Source of the DNA: Bradyrhizobium sp. CCGB01
GTDB lineage: Bacteria; Pseudomonadota; Alphaproteobacteria; Rhizobiales; Xanthobacteraceae
DNA: 64,000 nucleotides
Reading direction: 5' to 3'
Assembly: GCF_024199795.1 (NCBI RefSeq)
Contig: NZ_JANADK010000001.1
Span: 4,588,001 to 4,652,000, forward strand
Shown here: piece after piece, positions 45,627 to 53,961 of the stretch
How positions within the stretch are numbered: the stretch's first letter is position 1
Layout of the letters: each line of letters opens with the position of its first letter
Notes under the pieces: generated by a model
What the model was told of the DNA's origin: nothing
What the model saw: the letters and a program-made list of their open reading frames with translations, nothing else
Databases searched by the model: none
Position numbers and translations under genes: made by a program

Positions 45627-46190
45627 ATGCTGGCCTCCATCACCGATGATCCGCCGATCCTGGTCTGCGCGGATCTCCAGGTCGAATATCTGACCCCCGG
45701 GCGTCGCCATGTCATCCTCGACGGCGAAGCCGCCACCGTGCGCTGCCTGGAACTCCTGACGCTGTGGCGCACCAATCTCTGGCCGGTGATGCATCTGAAG
45801 CGCATCGCCCAGGCCGCCTGGTTCAATCCGGCATCCAGGCTGACCGATTGGATCGCGGAGGCGAAGCCGCGGCCTGGTGAAATGACGTTTGAGCACCCGC
45901 TGCCGTCGGCCTACAGTTCCTCACGGTTCGTGGACTACATGTCCAATATCCGCAATGTGCGCTGCATTCTGGTCGGGTTTTCCCTGGATGAAACCATCCT
46001 GGCCACCGCCGTCGACGGGTTTCACCGCAGCCACCGCTATCAGGTGATCGGAGACGCCGTGGCCTGCCGGCAGCCGGGCACGGGCGATGCCGTCGCCTAC
46101 AAGCATGCGGTAGTGAATGTCCTCGGGAATTTTGCTACGATCCACGCCAGCGCCGAACTGATCAGAACCAGCGGCGCCATCGCGGTGTAG
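45627..46190 (+). CDS. isochorismatase-like (cysteine hydrolase fold) protein, apparently lacking catalytic residues
   Basis: The 187-residue product follows the isochorismatase/nicotinamidase fold: ILVCADLQVEYLTPGR (with the triad Asp), a central helix pair, then VRCILVGFSLDETILATAVD and GFHRSHRYQVIGDAVA. By alignment in mind with typical members, the catalytic Lys (usually ...K-x3-SAF) appears as His in TFEHPLPSAY. The catalytic Cys (usually ...D-x-C-V-x-A-T) appears as Thr in LDETILAT. If so it cannot hydrolyse by the usual covalent route and may bind ligand only. It lies 25 bp after the frameshifted GNAT gene. Confidence 0.72.
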   Translation: MLASITDDPPILVCADLQVEYLTPGRRHVILDGEAATVRCLELLTLWRTNLWPVMHLKRIAQAAWFNPASRLTDWIAEAKPRPGEMTFEHPLPSAYSSSRFVDYMSNIRNVRCILVGFSLDETILATAVDGFHRSHRYQVIGDAVACRQPGTGDAVAYKHAVVNVLGNFATIHASAELIRTSGAIAV

Positions 46191-46224
46191 GTGGCCGCGA
46201 TCGGCGGATGGATGGGGTGGGACA

Positions 46225-46392
46225 TTGTCACGCGGAGAGCAGCTCAAGGAGCTGGCGAGCGATTTGTCGCGTGCCGCCGAGACGGCGCGACGCCTTGGCT
46301 TGCCCACGACGGTTTATCTGCTGTCGATGGCGCTGGTCGAGGTGAGGGAAGCCGCGGCCGCTGACCATGGGGACGACGACGGGGCGGCCTGA
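46225..46392 (+). CDS. small hypothetical protein, 55 aa, TTG start
   Basis: The frame runs from TTG 46225 to TGA 46390-46392, with GGATGGGGTGGGA upstream. The product begins MSRGEQLKELASDLSRAAET, continues ARRLGLPTTVYLLSMALVEV, and ends in an acidic tail (DHGDDDG). It reads as a helical, possibly peripheral membrane or protein-binding peptide and has good coding character. The function is unknown. It lies between the isochorismatase-like gene and the aminotransferase. Confidence 0.6.
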   Translation: MSRGEQLKELASDLSRAAETARRLGLPTTVYLLSMALVEVREAAAADHGDDDGAA

Positions 46393-46550
46393 GCGCCTTC
46401 CCGTGTGCGGCTTTGTGCAACGCTGCTGAGCACTTGCTGCCGACGAATTGGCGTTGCAAGTTTTGTCACGTCGCAATAGCCAAGTGATGCAATCATCGCG
46501 TGATGACGCTGGCCGGGCCGGCGACGTGACCACTTAAGGGATCCCCGCAA

Positions 46551-47933
46551 ATGTCCATGCTGCCCAATTCGCAAGAAGCCCGGGATGTGGCCTACCAGCT
46601 CCACGCCTACACCAACGCGCGCGCGCATCAGCAGGCCGGTCCGCTGGTGATCGAGCGCGGCGAGGGCCCTTACGTATTCGACGCGTCGGGCAAGCGCTAT
46701 TTCGAGGCCATGGCGGGCCTGTGGAGCGTCGGGCTCGGCTTCAACGAGAAGCGTCTGGTCGAGGCCGCGCACAAGCAGATGCAGGCGCTGCCGTTCTACC
46801 ATACGTTCTCCGCTAAATCGCACGGCCCCTCGATCGACCTCGCCGAGAAGCTGGTGGCGCTCGCGCCTGTCGCGATGAGCAAGGTGTTCTTCACCAATTC
46901 CGGGTCGGAGGCGAACGACACCGTCCTGAAGCTGATCGCCTATCGTTCCAACGCACTCGGCCAGCCGCAGCGCAAGAAGGTGATCAGCCGCATGCGCGCC
47001 TATCACGGCGTCACCATTGCCTCGGCAAGCCTCACCGGCCTGCCGAACAATCACCGCTCGTTCGACCTGCCGCTGCCCAACATCCTGCACACAGGTTCGC
47101 CGCATTTCTACAAGGACGGCGCGCCCGGCGAGAGCGAGGAGGCGTTCGCGACGCGCCGGGCCGAGGAACTCGACGCGCTGATCCAGAAGGAAGGCCCTGA
47201 CACGATCGCGGCCTTCTTCGGCGAGCCGGTGATGGGGGCGGGCGGCGTCGTCGTGCCGCCGGCGACCTATTGGGAGAAAATCCAGGCGGTCCTGAAGAAG
47301 TACGACATCCTGCTGGTCGCCGACGAGGTGATCTGCGGCTTCGGCCGTACCGGCAAGATGTTCGGCTGCGAAACCTACGGCATCAAGCCGGATGCGATGG
47401 TGGTCTCCAAGCAGATCACTTCGAGCTATTTCCCGCTGTCGGCGATCATCCTGAACGACCGCATGTTCGAGCCGATCGCGGACGAGAGCAACAAGATCGG
47501 CGTGCTCGGCCACGGTTTTACAGCGGGGGGCCATCCGGTCGGCTCGGCCATTGCGCTGGAGAACCTCAAGATCATCGAGGAGCGCGGCCTGGTCGCGCAC
47601 GCCGCCGAGCTCGGCGGCTACATGCAGGGCAAGCTGCGCGAGCTCACCAGCCATCCGCTGGTCGGCGAGGTCCGCGGCGTCGGCATGATCGCGGCGATCG
47701 AGCTCGTGCTCGACAAGGGCCGCAAGACGGCAGCGGCGACGCCCGGCGCGGTCGGTGGCATCGCCAGCCGCATGCTCCAGGAGCGCGGCGTGATCTCGCG
47801 CAACATGCTTGATGCCATCGCCATCTGCCCGCCGCTGATTGTCACCAAGGCCCAGATCGACGAGCTGGTCACGGCAATTTCAGGCGTGCTCGAGGATATG
47901 AAGCCGGAAGTGGCGAAGCTGACGCCGGCGTAA
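46551..47933 (+). CDS. class III (omega-type) aminotransferase
   Basis: The 460-residue PLP enzyme has the N-terminal family opening VIERGEGPYVFDASGKRYFE. The cofactor-phosphate site is VFFTNSGSEANDTVLK, with the Asp pair in LVADEVICGFGRTGKMFG. Lys287 in VVSKQITSSYFPLSAI is the Schiff-base residue. This subgroup, annotated as aspartate aminotransferase family or omega-transaminase, uses beta-alanine, GABA, taurine or putrescine-type donors with pyruvate or glyoxylate; the substrate cannot be fixed. The start at 46551 follows AAGGGATCCCCGCAA. Confidence 0.95.
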   Translation: MSMLPNSQEARDVAYQLHAYTNARAHQQAGPLVIERGEGPYVFDASGKRYFEAMAGLWSVGLGFNEKRLVEAAHKQMQALPFYHTFSAKSHGPSIDLAEKLVALAPVAMSKVFFTNSGSEANDTVLKLIAYRSNALGQPQRKKVISRMRAYHGVTIASASLTGLPNNHRSFDLPLPNILHTGSPHFYKDGAPGESEEAFATRRAEELDALIQKEGPDTIAAFFGEPVMGAGGVVVPPATYWEKIQAVLKKYDILLVADEVICGFGRTGKMFGCETYGIKPDAMVVSKQITSSYFPLSAIILNDRMFEPIADESNKIGVLGHGFTAGGHPVGSAIALENLKIIEERGLVAHAAELGGYMQGKLRELTSHPLVGEVRGVGMIAAIELVLDKGRKTAAATPGAVGGIASRMLQERGVISRNMLDAIAICPPLIVTKAQIDELVTAISGVLEDMKPEVAKLTPA

Positions 47934-47939
47934 GGTCTC

Positions 47940-48070
47940 ACCTCGTCATTGCGAGGAGCACTTGCGACGAAGCAATCCAGACTGTCTCCGCTGAAAGACT
48001 CTGGATTGCTTCGCGGAGCCTGTCATCGGGCCGCGCTTTGCGCGGACCCGGTGGCTCGCAATGACGGTGC
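47940..48070. repeat. dispersed inverted-repeat element of Bradyrhizobium type
   Basis: CTCGTCATTGCGAGG near the left end and CTCGCAATGACGG near the right end are complementary. Internally, GCAATCCAGA is complemented by TCTGGATTGC around a central GTCTCCGCTGAAAGAC. This nested palindromic element lies after the aminotransferase and before rnd on convergent strands. It is noncoding and can form a long stem-loop. Confidence 0.7.
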
Positions 48071-48112
48071 GGTCGGCCGAGGGCCAGCCATAGGTTACGC
48101 GATCGCAGCGGC

Positions 48113-49261
48113 CTACGCCCGCTGAACCCCGATCACGCGGCCCTTCTCGATCGCCAGGGCCAGCTCGCCGCGCTTCAGCTTCAGCGCGGCATCGCCGAAC
48201 AGCTCGCGGCGCCAGCCGCGCAAGGCGGGGACGTCGGCCTCGTCGTCGGCTGCGATCTCTTCGAGATCGTCGACGGTGGCGATCACCTTGCTGGCGACCG
48301 CATGGCGTTCTGCCGTCATGCGCAGCAGCACCTTCAAGAGCTCGACAATCGCCGCGCCATTGCTGTTGTTGCGCGGCTTCTCCAGCTTCGGCAGCGTCGA
48401 GAAATCCCGCGCCAGCCCGCGCTCGACCGCGGCGACGATGTCCGCGCCCCATTTGGATTTCTCAAATCCCTTCGGCACCGAGCGCAGATGGGCGAGCTTC
48501 TCCAGCGTGTTCGGCGCGTGGGTCGCGATGTCGCTGATGGCCTCATCCCGCAGCACGCGGCCGCGCGGCACGTCGCGGCTCTGCGCTTCCTGCTCGCGCC
48601 AGGCGGCAACCTCCATCAGGACCGCGAGGTCCTTGGGCTTGCGGACCCGCGTCTTCAGCCGCTCCCAGGCGCGCTCGGGATGGAAGTCGTAGGTCCTGGG
48701 CGAGGTCAGAACCTCCATCTCGATGGAGACCCATTCGCTGCGCCGGCGCTTCTTCAGATCGGCATCGAGCGCCGCGAACACGTCGCGCAGGTGCGTGACG
48801 TCGGAGACTGCGTAGTGCATCTGCTCCTTGGTCAGCGGCCGGCGCGACCAGTCGGTGAAGCGGTGGGTCTTGTCCGGGCGATGGCCCGTGACCTTCTCGA
48901 CCAGCGCGTCATAGGCGATGCTGTCGCCATAGCCGAGCACCATGGCCGCGACCTGGGTGTCGAACACCGGGTGCGGGATGATGTTGGCCTGATGCCAGAT
49001 GATCTCGATGTCCTGGCGGGCGGCGTGGAATACCTTCAGTACGCCCTCGTTGCCCATCAGCTCGAAGAACGGCTTGAGGTCGATGCCCTCGGCCAGGGTG
49101 TCGATGACGATCGCTTCCTCGGGGCTCGCCATCTGCACCACGCACAGCAGCGGGTAATAGGTGGTTTCGCGCAGGAACTCGGTATCGACGGTAATGACGG
49201 GGTGCTTGGCCAACCGGCTGCAGGCAGCCGCGAGGTCAGCAGTGGTGGTAATCAAATCCAT
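48113..49261 (-). CDS. rnd: ribonuclease D
   Basis: The 382-residue 3'-5' exonuclease trims tRNA and other RNA 3' ends. The DEDD motifs are seen as [16 protein letters not shown] (Exo I), [15 protein letters not shown] (Exo II) and [15 protein letters not shown] (Exo III). An HRDC domain follows (about 210-290, with [19 protein letters not shown]). Length is normal for alphaproteobacterial RNase D. In rhizobia the gene commonly neighbours aspS and ppx; here it is 8.6 kb from aspS. Confidence 0.95.
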   Translation of the reverse strand: MDLITTTADLAAACSRLAKHPVITVDTEFLRETTYYPLLCVVQMASPEEAIVIDTLAEGIDLKPFFELMGNEGVLKVFHAARQDIEIIWHQANIIPHPVFDTQVAAMVLGYGDSIAYDALVEKVTGHRPDKTHRFTDWSRRPLTKEQMHYAVSDVTHLRDVFAALDADLKKRRRSEWVSIEMEVLTSPRTYDFHPERAWERLKTRVRKPKDLAVLMEVAAWREQEAQSRDVPRGRVLRDEAISDIATHAPNTLEKLAHLRSVPKGFEKSKWGADIVAAVERGLARDFSTLPKLEKPRNNSNGAAIVELLKVLLRMTAERHAVASKVIATVDDLEEIAADDEADVPALRGWRRELFGDAALKLKRGELALAIEKGRVIGVQRA

Positions 49262-49376
49262 GAACGGCCCATGACGAGATCATCAGCCGTTCTGCCGAAA
49301 GCGCTGTGATGTCAAGGGGGTTGGAGCGAATTCGAGCCTTGCATTTGGGCCGGAATCGCCAGATCGGTCGAAATTC

Positions 49377-49487
49377 CTATTCGTAACGGATCCGGTGCGA
49401 GGATTTGCGGGCGCAGGGCAGCGCCACCACGACCACGCACATGGCGACCAGCGCCAGTCCCAGGAACTCGAAAACCAACAGATCCAC
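49377..49487 (-). CDS. tiny single-helix membrane protein, 36 aa
   Basis: The frame runs from GTG 49487 to TAG 49377-49379, with CTGGAGATTTCGCC just upstream, giving a well-placed GGAG. The product is MDLLVFEFLGLALVAMCVVV followed by VALPCARKSSHRIRYE: one hydrophobic helix with a positively charged C-terminal tail. It is too short for usual length filters and lies alone between rnd and the LysR gene. Topology suggests an inner-membrane peptide with a cytoplasmic tail, but the function is unknown. Confidence 0.55.
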   Translation of the reverse strand: MDLLVFEFLGLALVAMCVVVVALPCARKSSHRIRYE

Positions 49488-49614
49488 GGCGAAATCTCCA
49501 GAAACATTGATAGATTTGTCGGGGGTGCGTTGAGGGTCTGTTAATTCTCGTGGTTACCGGCCGAGGGCCCGCCCGGATGGTGGACGGGGGGTTAACGGGG
49601 GCCGGGGGCCTGCG

Positions 49615-50514
49615 TCATGTCATGAGCTTCGGCAAGCCGGCAGCAAGGGTGTCCACGGCGGCGCGGACTTTTGGCGGCAGCCGGGGCGAGCGGGGCCACA
49701 GCGCGTGGCAGTCGTAGAGGAATTCCACCTGGCCCCCGAAGAGATCGACCAGCGCGCCGGCGTTGAGGCGTTCGCGGACCAGCCAGTAGGGCAGCCAGGC
49801 GAGCCCCATGCCTTGCGCGGCGGCATCGGCGATTGCCTCCAGATCGTCGAGCCTCAGCCTGCCTGATGGCATGATCTCGCGCGCGGGCTGGTCTTGTTGT
49901 GGAAATAGCCACGGCCGGACGCGCCCGGAGCGGCGATAGATGATCGCCTGGTGAGCGGCGAGATCGTTCAGTGATTTCGGCCTGCCGTTGGCGCGCAGGT
50001 AGGACCGCGCGCCGCACACCACCATGCGCTGGCTTGCGATGCGTCGCGCGATCAGGCCGGACTGGTCGTCGAGATCGCCGGTCCGGATCGCAAGATCGTA
50101 GCCGGCCTCGACGATGTCAGCGATCGGATCGGCGAAGGAGAGGTCGAGCTCGAGATGCGGATATTTCCGCGCGAGCTTCATCAACAACGGGGCGATGCAG
50201 TGCCGTCCCAGCAGGGCCGGCATGGTCACGCGCAGCCTGCCGCGCGGCTCCGAGAACTCGTCGGCAACGACGGCATCGGCGGCTTCGGCTTCGGCGAGCA
50301 CCGCGCGGCAGCGCTCGTAATAGGCTTGGCCAGCTTCGGTCAGGCTCTGGCGCCGCGTGGTGCGGTTGAGGAGGCGGACGCCGAGGCGCTCCTCGAGAAA
50401 GCGCACATGCTTGCCGACCATCGGTCCCGAGATCTCGAGCGCGTCGGCCGCTGCTGCGAACGAGCCGAGATCGGCGGCCCTGACGAACACGGCCATGCTG
50501 CTCAGGCGGTCCAT
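49615..50514 (-). CDS. LysR-family transcriptional regulator
   Basis: The 299-residue product has the N-terminal HTH MDRLSSMAVFVRAADLGSFA followed by AAADALEISGPMVGKHVRFL, and a normal effector domain from about residue 90 (GRLRVTMPALLGRHCIAPLL). It is divergent from the reductase gene at 50615 with a 100-bp gap, a classic arrangement for a LysR regulator controlling its neighbour and itself. No T-N11-A box was assigned with confidence. Confidence 0.92.
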   Translation of the reverse strand: MDRLSSMAVFVRAADLGSFAAAADALEISGPMVGKHVRFLEERLGVRLLNRTTRRQSLTEAGQAYYERCRAVLAEAEAADAVVADEFSEPRGRLRVTMPALLGRHCIAPLLMKLARKYPHLELDLSFADPIADIVEAGYDLAIRTGDLDDQSGLIARRIASQRMVVCGARSYLRANGRPKSLNDLAAHQAIIYRRSGRVRPWLFPQQDQPAREIMPSGRLRLDDLEAIADAAAQGMGLAWLPYWLVRERLNAGALVDLFGGQVEFLYDCHALWPRSPRLPPKVRAAVDTLAAGLPKLMT

Positions 50515-50614
50515 TGAAAACTCCTGGTTTCGACTGTTCGCCCCTTTGTGCGATTTATCCGCTTCCCCGGGATCGGCATAGCTCTATTCGGTTCAACTGT
50601 TTTGGAGTGCATTC

Positions 50615-51604
50615 ATGACGCGCGCCGTTCGCTTTCATCAACATGGTGGTCCCGAAGTCCTGCGTATCGAGACGGTCGATGTCGCGCCGCCGGCGCGGGG
50701 CGAGGTCCAGATCCGCGTCAGGGCCCTCGGCCTCAACCGTGCCGAAGCCCTGTTGCGGAGGGGGACCTATATCGAGACCGCGACATTTCCATCGGGGCTT
50801 GGGCTGGAGGCGGCAGGCATCGTCGAGGCTGTTGGGATGGACGTGGCTGGTCTTGTGCCGGGCGATACCGTCAGCATCGTGCCGCCGCTGTCGATGGTGC
50901 TTTGGCCGGCCTATGCCGAACTCGCGACGTTTCCTGCCGAACTCGTCGTGAAGCATCCGCCGGAGCTTGGCTTCGAGATGGCGGCTGCAGTGTGGATGCA
51001 ATATCTGACGGCCTACGGCGCGCTGGTCGATATCGCTGGACTCTTGCGAGGAGACGTCGTCGTTATCACGGCGGCTTCGAGCAGCGTCGGGCTTGCAGCC
51101 ATCCAGATCGCGAACCGGATCGGCGCTATCCCGATCGCCATGACCCGGACCTCTGCCAAGCGGCGCGCCTTGCGCGATGCCGGTGCCGCCCACGTCGTCG
51201 CCTCGGACGAAGAGGACATTCGAGCACGACTGGACGAGATCGCCGGTTCAAGCGGCGTCCGCGTCGTGTTGGACGCGGTGGGTGGTCCCACGTTCGAGCC
51301 GTTGACTGCGGCGATGTCACCGGGCGGCACCTTGATCGAATATGGCGGGTTGAGCCCCGATCCGACGCCGTTCCCGCTCTTCAACGTGCTGAGCAAGAGC
51401 CTGACACTGCGCGGCTACCTCGTGCACGAGATCATCCGCGATCCCGCACGCCTTGCGAAGGCAAAGGCGTTCATCATCGAAGGACTGTCGGACGGTACAT
51501 TGAAGCCGATCATCGCGCGAACGTTCAAGTTCGAGGACATCGTCGAAGCACATCGCTTCCTGGAGTCGAACAATCAGTTCGGCAAGATCGTGGTGACGAT
51601 CTGA
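50615..51604 (+). CDS. zinc-free medium-chain dehydrogenase/reductase (quinone oxidoreductase-like)
   Basis: The 329-residue product begins MTRAVRFHQHGGPEVLRIET. The N-terminal GroES-like domain lacks the Cys/His zinc ligands of alcohol dehydrogenases. The Rossmann part carries the AASSSVGLAAIQIANRIGA nucleotide loop, typical of NADPH:quinone reductase/zeta-crystallin relatives, and ends EDIVEAHRFLESNNQFGKIV. Substrates are likely quinones or enones. The divergent LysR gene is the probable regulator. Confidence 0.92.
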   Translation: MTRAVRFHQHGGPEVLRIETVDVAPPARGEVQIRVRALGLNRAEALLRRGTYIETATFPSGLGLEAAGIVEAVGMDVAGLVPGDTVSIVPPLSMVLWPAYAELATFPAELVVKHPPELGFEMAAAVWMQYLTAYGALVDIAGLLRGDVVVITAASSSVGLAAIQIANRIGAIPIAMTRTSAKRRALRDAGAAHVVASDEEDIRARLDEIAGSSGVRVVLDAVGGPTFEPLTAAMSPGGTLIEYGGLSPDPTPFPLFNVLSKSLTLRGYLVHEIIRDPARLAKAKAFIIEGLSDGTLKPIIARTFKFEDIVEAHRFLESNNQFGKIVVTI

Positions 51605-51628
51605 ACACGCGTCGTTCGGGGAGGGGCC

Positions 51629-51740
51629 GTAGGGTGGATTAGCCGAAGGCGTAATCCACCACTGTTGACATCCTGGGCGGCAGAATTGGTGGATTACGCC
51701 AGCGACTGCGCTCGCGCAGCCGCCGGCCAATCCACCCTCC
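51629..51740. repeat. REP-type repeat pair after the reductase gene
   Basis: A 32-bp unit at 51629-51660 starts GTAGGGTGGATTAGCC and ends GCGTAATCCACC. A second, more diverged inverted unit at 51688-51740 runs from GGTGGATTACGCC to GGCCAATCCACCCTCC. The first unit is essentially identical to those around the transposase remnant at 55.9-56.2 kb. Convergent genes flank the pair. Confidence 0.75.
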
Positions 51741-51748
51741 GAAGCTTC

Positions 51749-53080
51749 TTACGGCAGCTTCAGCGACGTTTCCGCATTGTACGGCTTGAGCGTCTCGTCG
51801 GCGGCCTTCTGGGCGGCGACGAGGGCTTCCTTCGGCTGCTTCTTGCCGTTGAGGACCAGCATCACCTCGTCCTCGAGGTTCTTGCGGACAGGGACCGTCT
51901 TGTAGGTCGCGAACCAGGGCTTTGCGACATCGAGCTGCTCGACGGCGGTCTTGGCGTCCGGGTTCTTGTTCAGGAACTCGACCATGTCAGGCGTCTTGTA
52001 CGCCGCCATGTTGGGCGCGAAATAGCCGGTGGCGCGGCTCCACCAGGCGCTCTTCTCGGGCGAGGTCATCCACTTGATCAGGGTCCAGGCGGCCTTCTGC
52101 TTGTCGGCTTCGAGACCGGCCGGAACGATCAGCGAGGCGCCGCCGATCGGCACGGCGTTGCGGACATTGCGCGGGATGAAGGCGACCTTGTAGTTGAACT
52201 TGGCGTTGTCGCGCACATAGGTCAGCGAGCCCGTGGACAGCATCATCATCGCGGCGTTGCCGGAGATGAAGGAGGTGCTGACGGCAGGACCAGGCGTGGC
52301 GCCGGGGGCGTGAACCTTGTGCTTGTAGACGAGGTCGTTCCACCAGGTCAGCGCGCCGAGCATCGAGGGCGTGTCGTAATAGACTTCGCCGCCGAACTCC
52401 TCATTGTAGTAGCGCCCGCCATTGGTCATGGTGAGCGTTTCCATCATCCAGCCGCAATAGTCGTAGGCGCAGGGGATCGCGATGCCCCATTGGGTCACCT
52501 TGTCGCCCTCGCGCTTGGTGAGCTTCTTGGCCCAGTCGGTGAGCTCGGCCCAGGTCTGCGGCGGCTTGCTCGGATCGAGGCCGGCTTCCTTGGCCTTGTC
52601 GGCATTGATGTAGAGCAGCGGGGTCGAATTGTGGAAGGGCACGCCGTAGACCGAGCGGTTGATCACCGCGTTGCCCTGCAGCGCCGGGAAGAACTGGCCG
52701 AGGAACTGGTCCTTGGTGGTGCCGTCGGCGGCGATCAGGCTGTCGAGATTGGTGAGCTCGTTCTCGATCTGCATGTCGAGCAGGAAGTTGGCCGACATGA
52801 TCACAGCGGACGGCGGCTTGCCGGCCTTGATGGCGGCGCGTGTCTTGATCAGCGTGTCGTCATAGGAGCCGGTGTAGACGGCGGTCGCCTTGATATTCGG
52901 GTGCCCCTCGTTGAACTCCTTGATCAGGGTGCCCATGTCGCGGGCGAGCTTGCCGTCGACGGGGACGGGGAAGAAGAGGTCGATCTCGGTCGGGCCTTCG
53001 GCCATCGCCGGGAAGGCGAGGGCGCCTGCCAAACTACCTGCCATGGCGAGGCCAAGCATGAGCCTGCGGGAAAACAGCAT
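51749..53080 (-). CDS. ABC transporter substrate-binding protein (UgpB-like, family 1)
   Basis: From the ATG at 53080, after TAGGAGATTTCTCG, the product is 443 residues. The signal peptide is MLFSRRLMLGLAMAGSLAGA and cleavage is near AMAEGP. The mature chain resembles UgpB/sugar-binding proteins: FNEGHPNIKATAVYTGSYDD, YGVPFHNSTPLLYINADKAK, and the Trp-rich hinge around GWMMETLTMTNGGRYYN. It is last in a minus-strand operon of phosphodiesterase, two permeases and this protein. Glycerol-3-phosphate or a glycerophosphodiester is the inferred ligand, from the Ugp-like components plus the phosphodiesterase. Confidence 0.9.
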   Translation of the reverse strand: MLFSRRLMLGLAMAGSLAGALAFPAMAEGPTEIDLFFPVPVDGKLARDMGTLIKEFNEGHPNIKATAVYTGSYDDTLIKTRAAIKAGKPPSAVIMSANFLLDMQIENELTNLDSLIAADGTTKDQFLGQFFPALQGNAVINRSVYGVPFHNSTPLLYINADKAKEAGLDPSKPPQTWAELTDWAKKLTKREGDKVTQWGIAIPCAYDYCGWMMETLTMTNGGRYYNEEFGGEVYYDTPSMLGALTWWNDLVYKHKVHAPGATPGPAVSTSFISGNAAMMMLSTGSLTYVRDNAKFNYKVAFIPRNVRNAVPIGGASLIVPAGLEADKQKAAWTLIKWMTSPEKSAWWSRATGYFAPNMAAYKTPDMVEFLNKNPDAKTAVEQLDVAKPWFATYKTVPVRKNLEDEVMLVLNGKKQPKEALVAAQKAADETLKPYNAETSLKLP

Positions 53081-53091
53081 CGAGAAATCTC

Positions 53092-53961
53092 CTATTTGAT
53101 GCCTGAGGTGACGAAAGAGCTGATGAAGCGCTTCTGGAAGATCAGGAACGTGATGAGCAGCGGCGCGATCACCATCAGCGTGCCGGCGGCGATGGTGCCC
53201 CAGGCCTGAGTGCCTTCGGCGGTCGCTGTGAACACCGACAGGCCGACTGTGAGCGGCCGCTTGTCCGGCGAATTGATCACCATCAGCGGCCACAGGAAGT
53301 CGTTCCAGTGGCTGGTCACGGAGATGATGGCGAAGGCCGAGAAGCTCGGCATCGACAGCGGCACATAGATGTGGCGGATGCGCTGGAGAAGGCTGGCGCC
53401 GTCGATCAGGGCCGCATCTTCCAGCTCGGTCGGAATCGCCTCGAACGCCTGCCGCATCAGGAATGTGCCGAAGGCGGAGGCGAAGAACGGCATCATCACG
53501 CCGGTGAGCGTGTCGTAGAGGCCGAGCTGCGCCACCAGGCTCAAATTCGGCACGATCAGCAGCACCGGCACCAGCATCAGCTGCATCAGGAACAGATAGA
53601 AGATCAGCGACTTGCCGGCGAAGTCGAGGCGCGCAAAGGCAAAGCCCGCCAGTGTGATCGTGACGAACTGCACGAGCAGGATGCCGGTGCAGATGATCGT
53701 GGTGTTGAGCGCGTAGCGCGGGAAATCGCCGATTTCCCAGGCATCCCTGACATTGTCGAGCGTCGGCTTCAGGCTCGGCAGCAGTTCGGCCATGGCGTTG
53801 ATGCCGTCAGAGGCCGGGCGCAGCGTCGCCACGCCCATCCACAGGAACGGGACCAGCCAGACGATTGCGAGCAGCACCGTCAGCGCGAAGCCGAGCTTGG
53901 GCGTGATCTCGCGGCGGGTGGCGAGCGGGGTGTCCTTGTAGAGCTTGTCAATCAGCTTCAT
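53092..53961 (-). CDS. ABC transporter permease (UgpE-like)
   Basis: The 289-residue product begins MKLIDKLYKDTPLATRREIT and has six membrane segments. The EAA loop for ATPase contact is IPTELEDAALIDGASLLQRI. It ends IFQKRFISSFVTSGIK, a common C-terminus for this MalG/UgpE family. It overlaps the upstream permease stop by four bases (ATGA). The long open extension to 54396 lies within that gene and is a shadow. Confidence 0.92.
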   Translation of the reverse strand: MKLIDKLYKDTPLATRREITPKLGFALTVLLAIVWLVPFLWMGVATLRPASDGINAMAELLPSLKPTLDNVRDAWEIGDFPRYALNTTIICTGILLVQFVTITLAGFAFARLDFAGKSLIFYLFLMQLMLVPVLLIVPNLSLVAQLGLYDTLTGVMMPFFASAFGTFLMRQAFEAIPTELEDAALIDGASLLQRIRHIYVPLSMPSFSAFAIISVTSHWNDFLWPLMVINSPDKRPLTVGLSVFTATAEGTQAWGTIAAGTLMVIAPLLITFLIFQKRFISSFVTSGIK

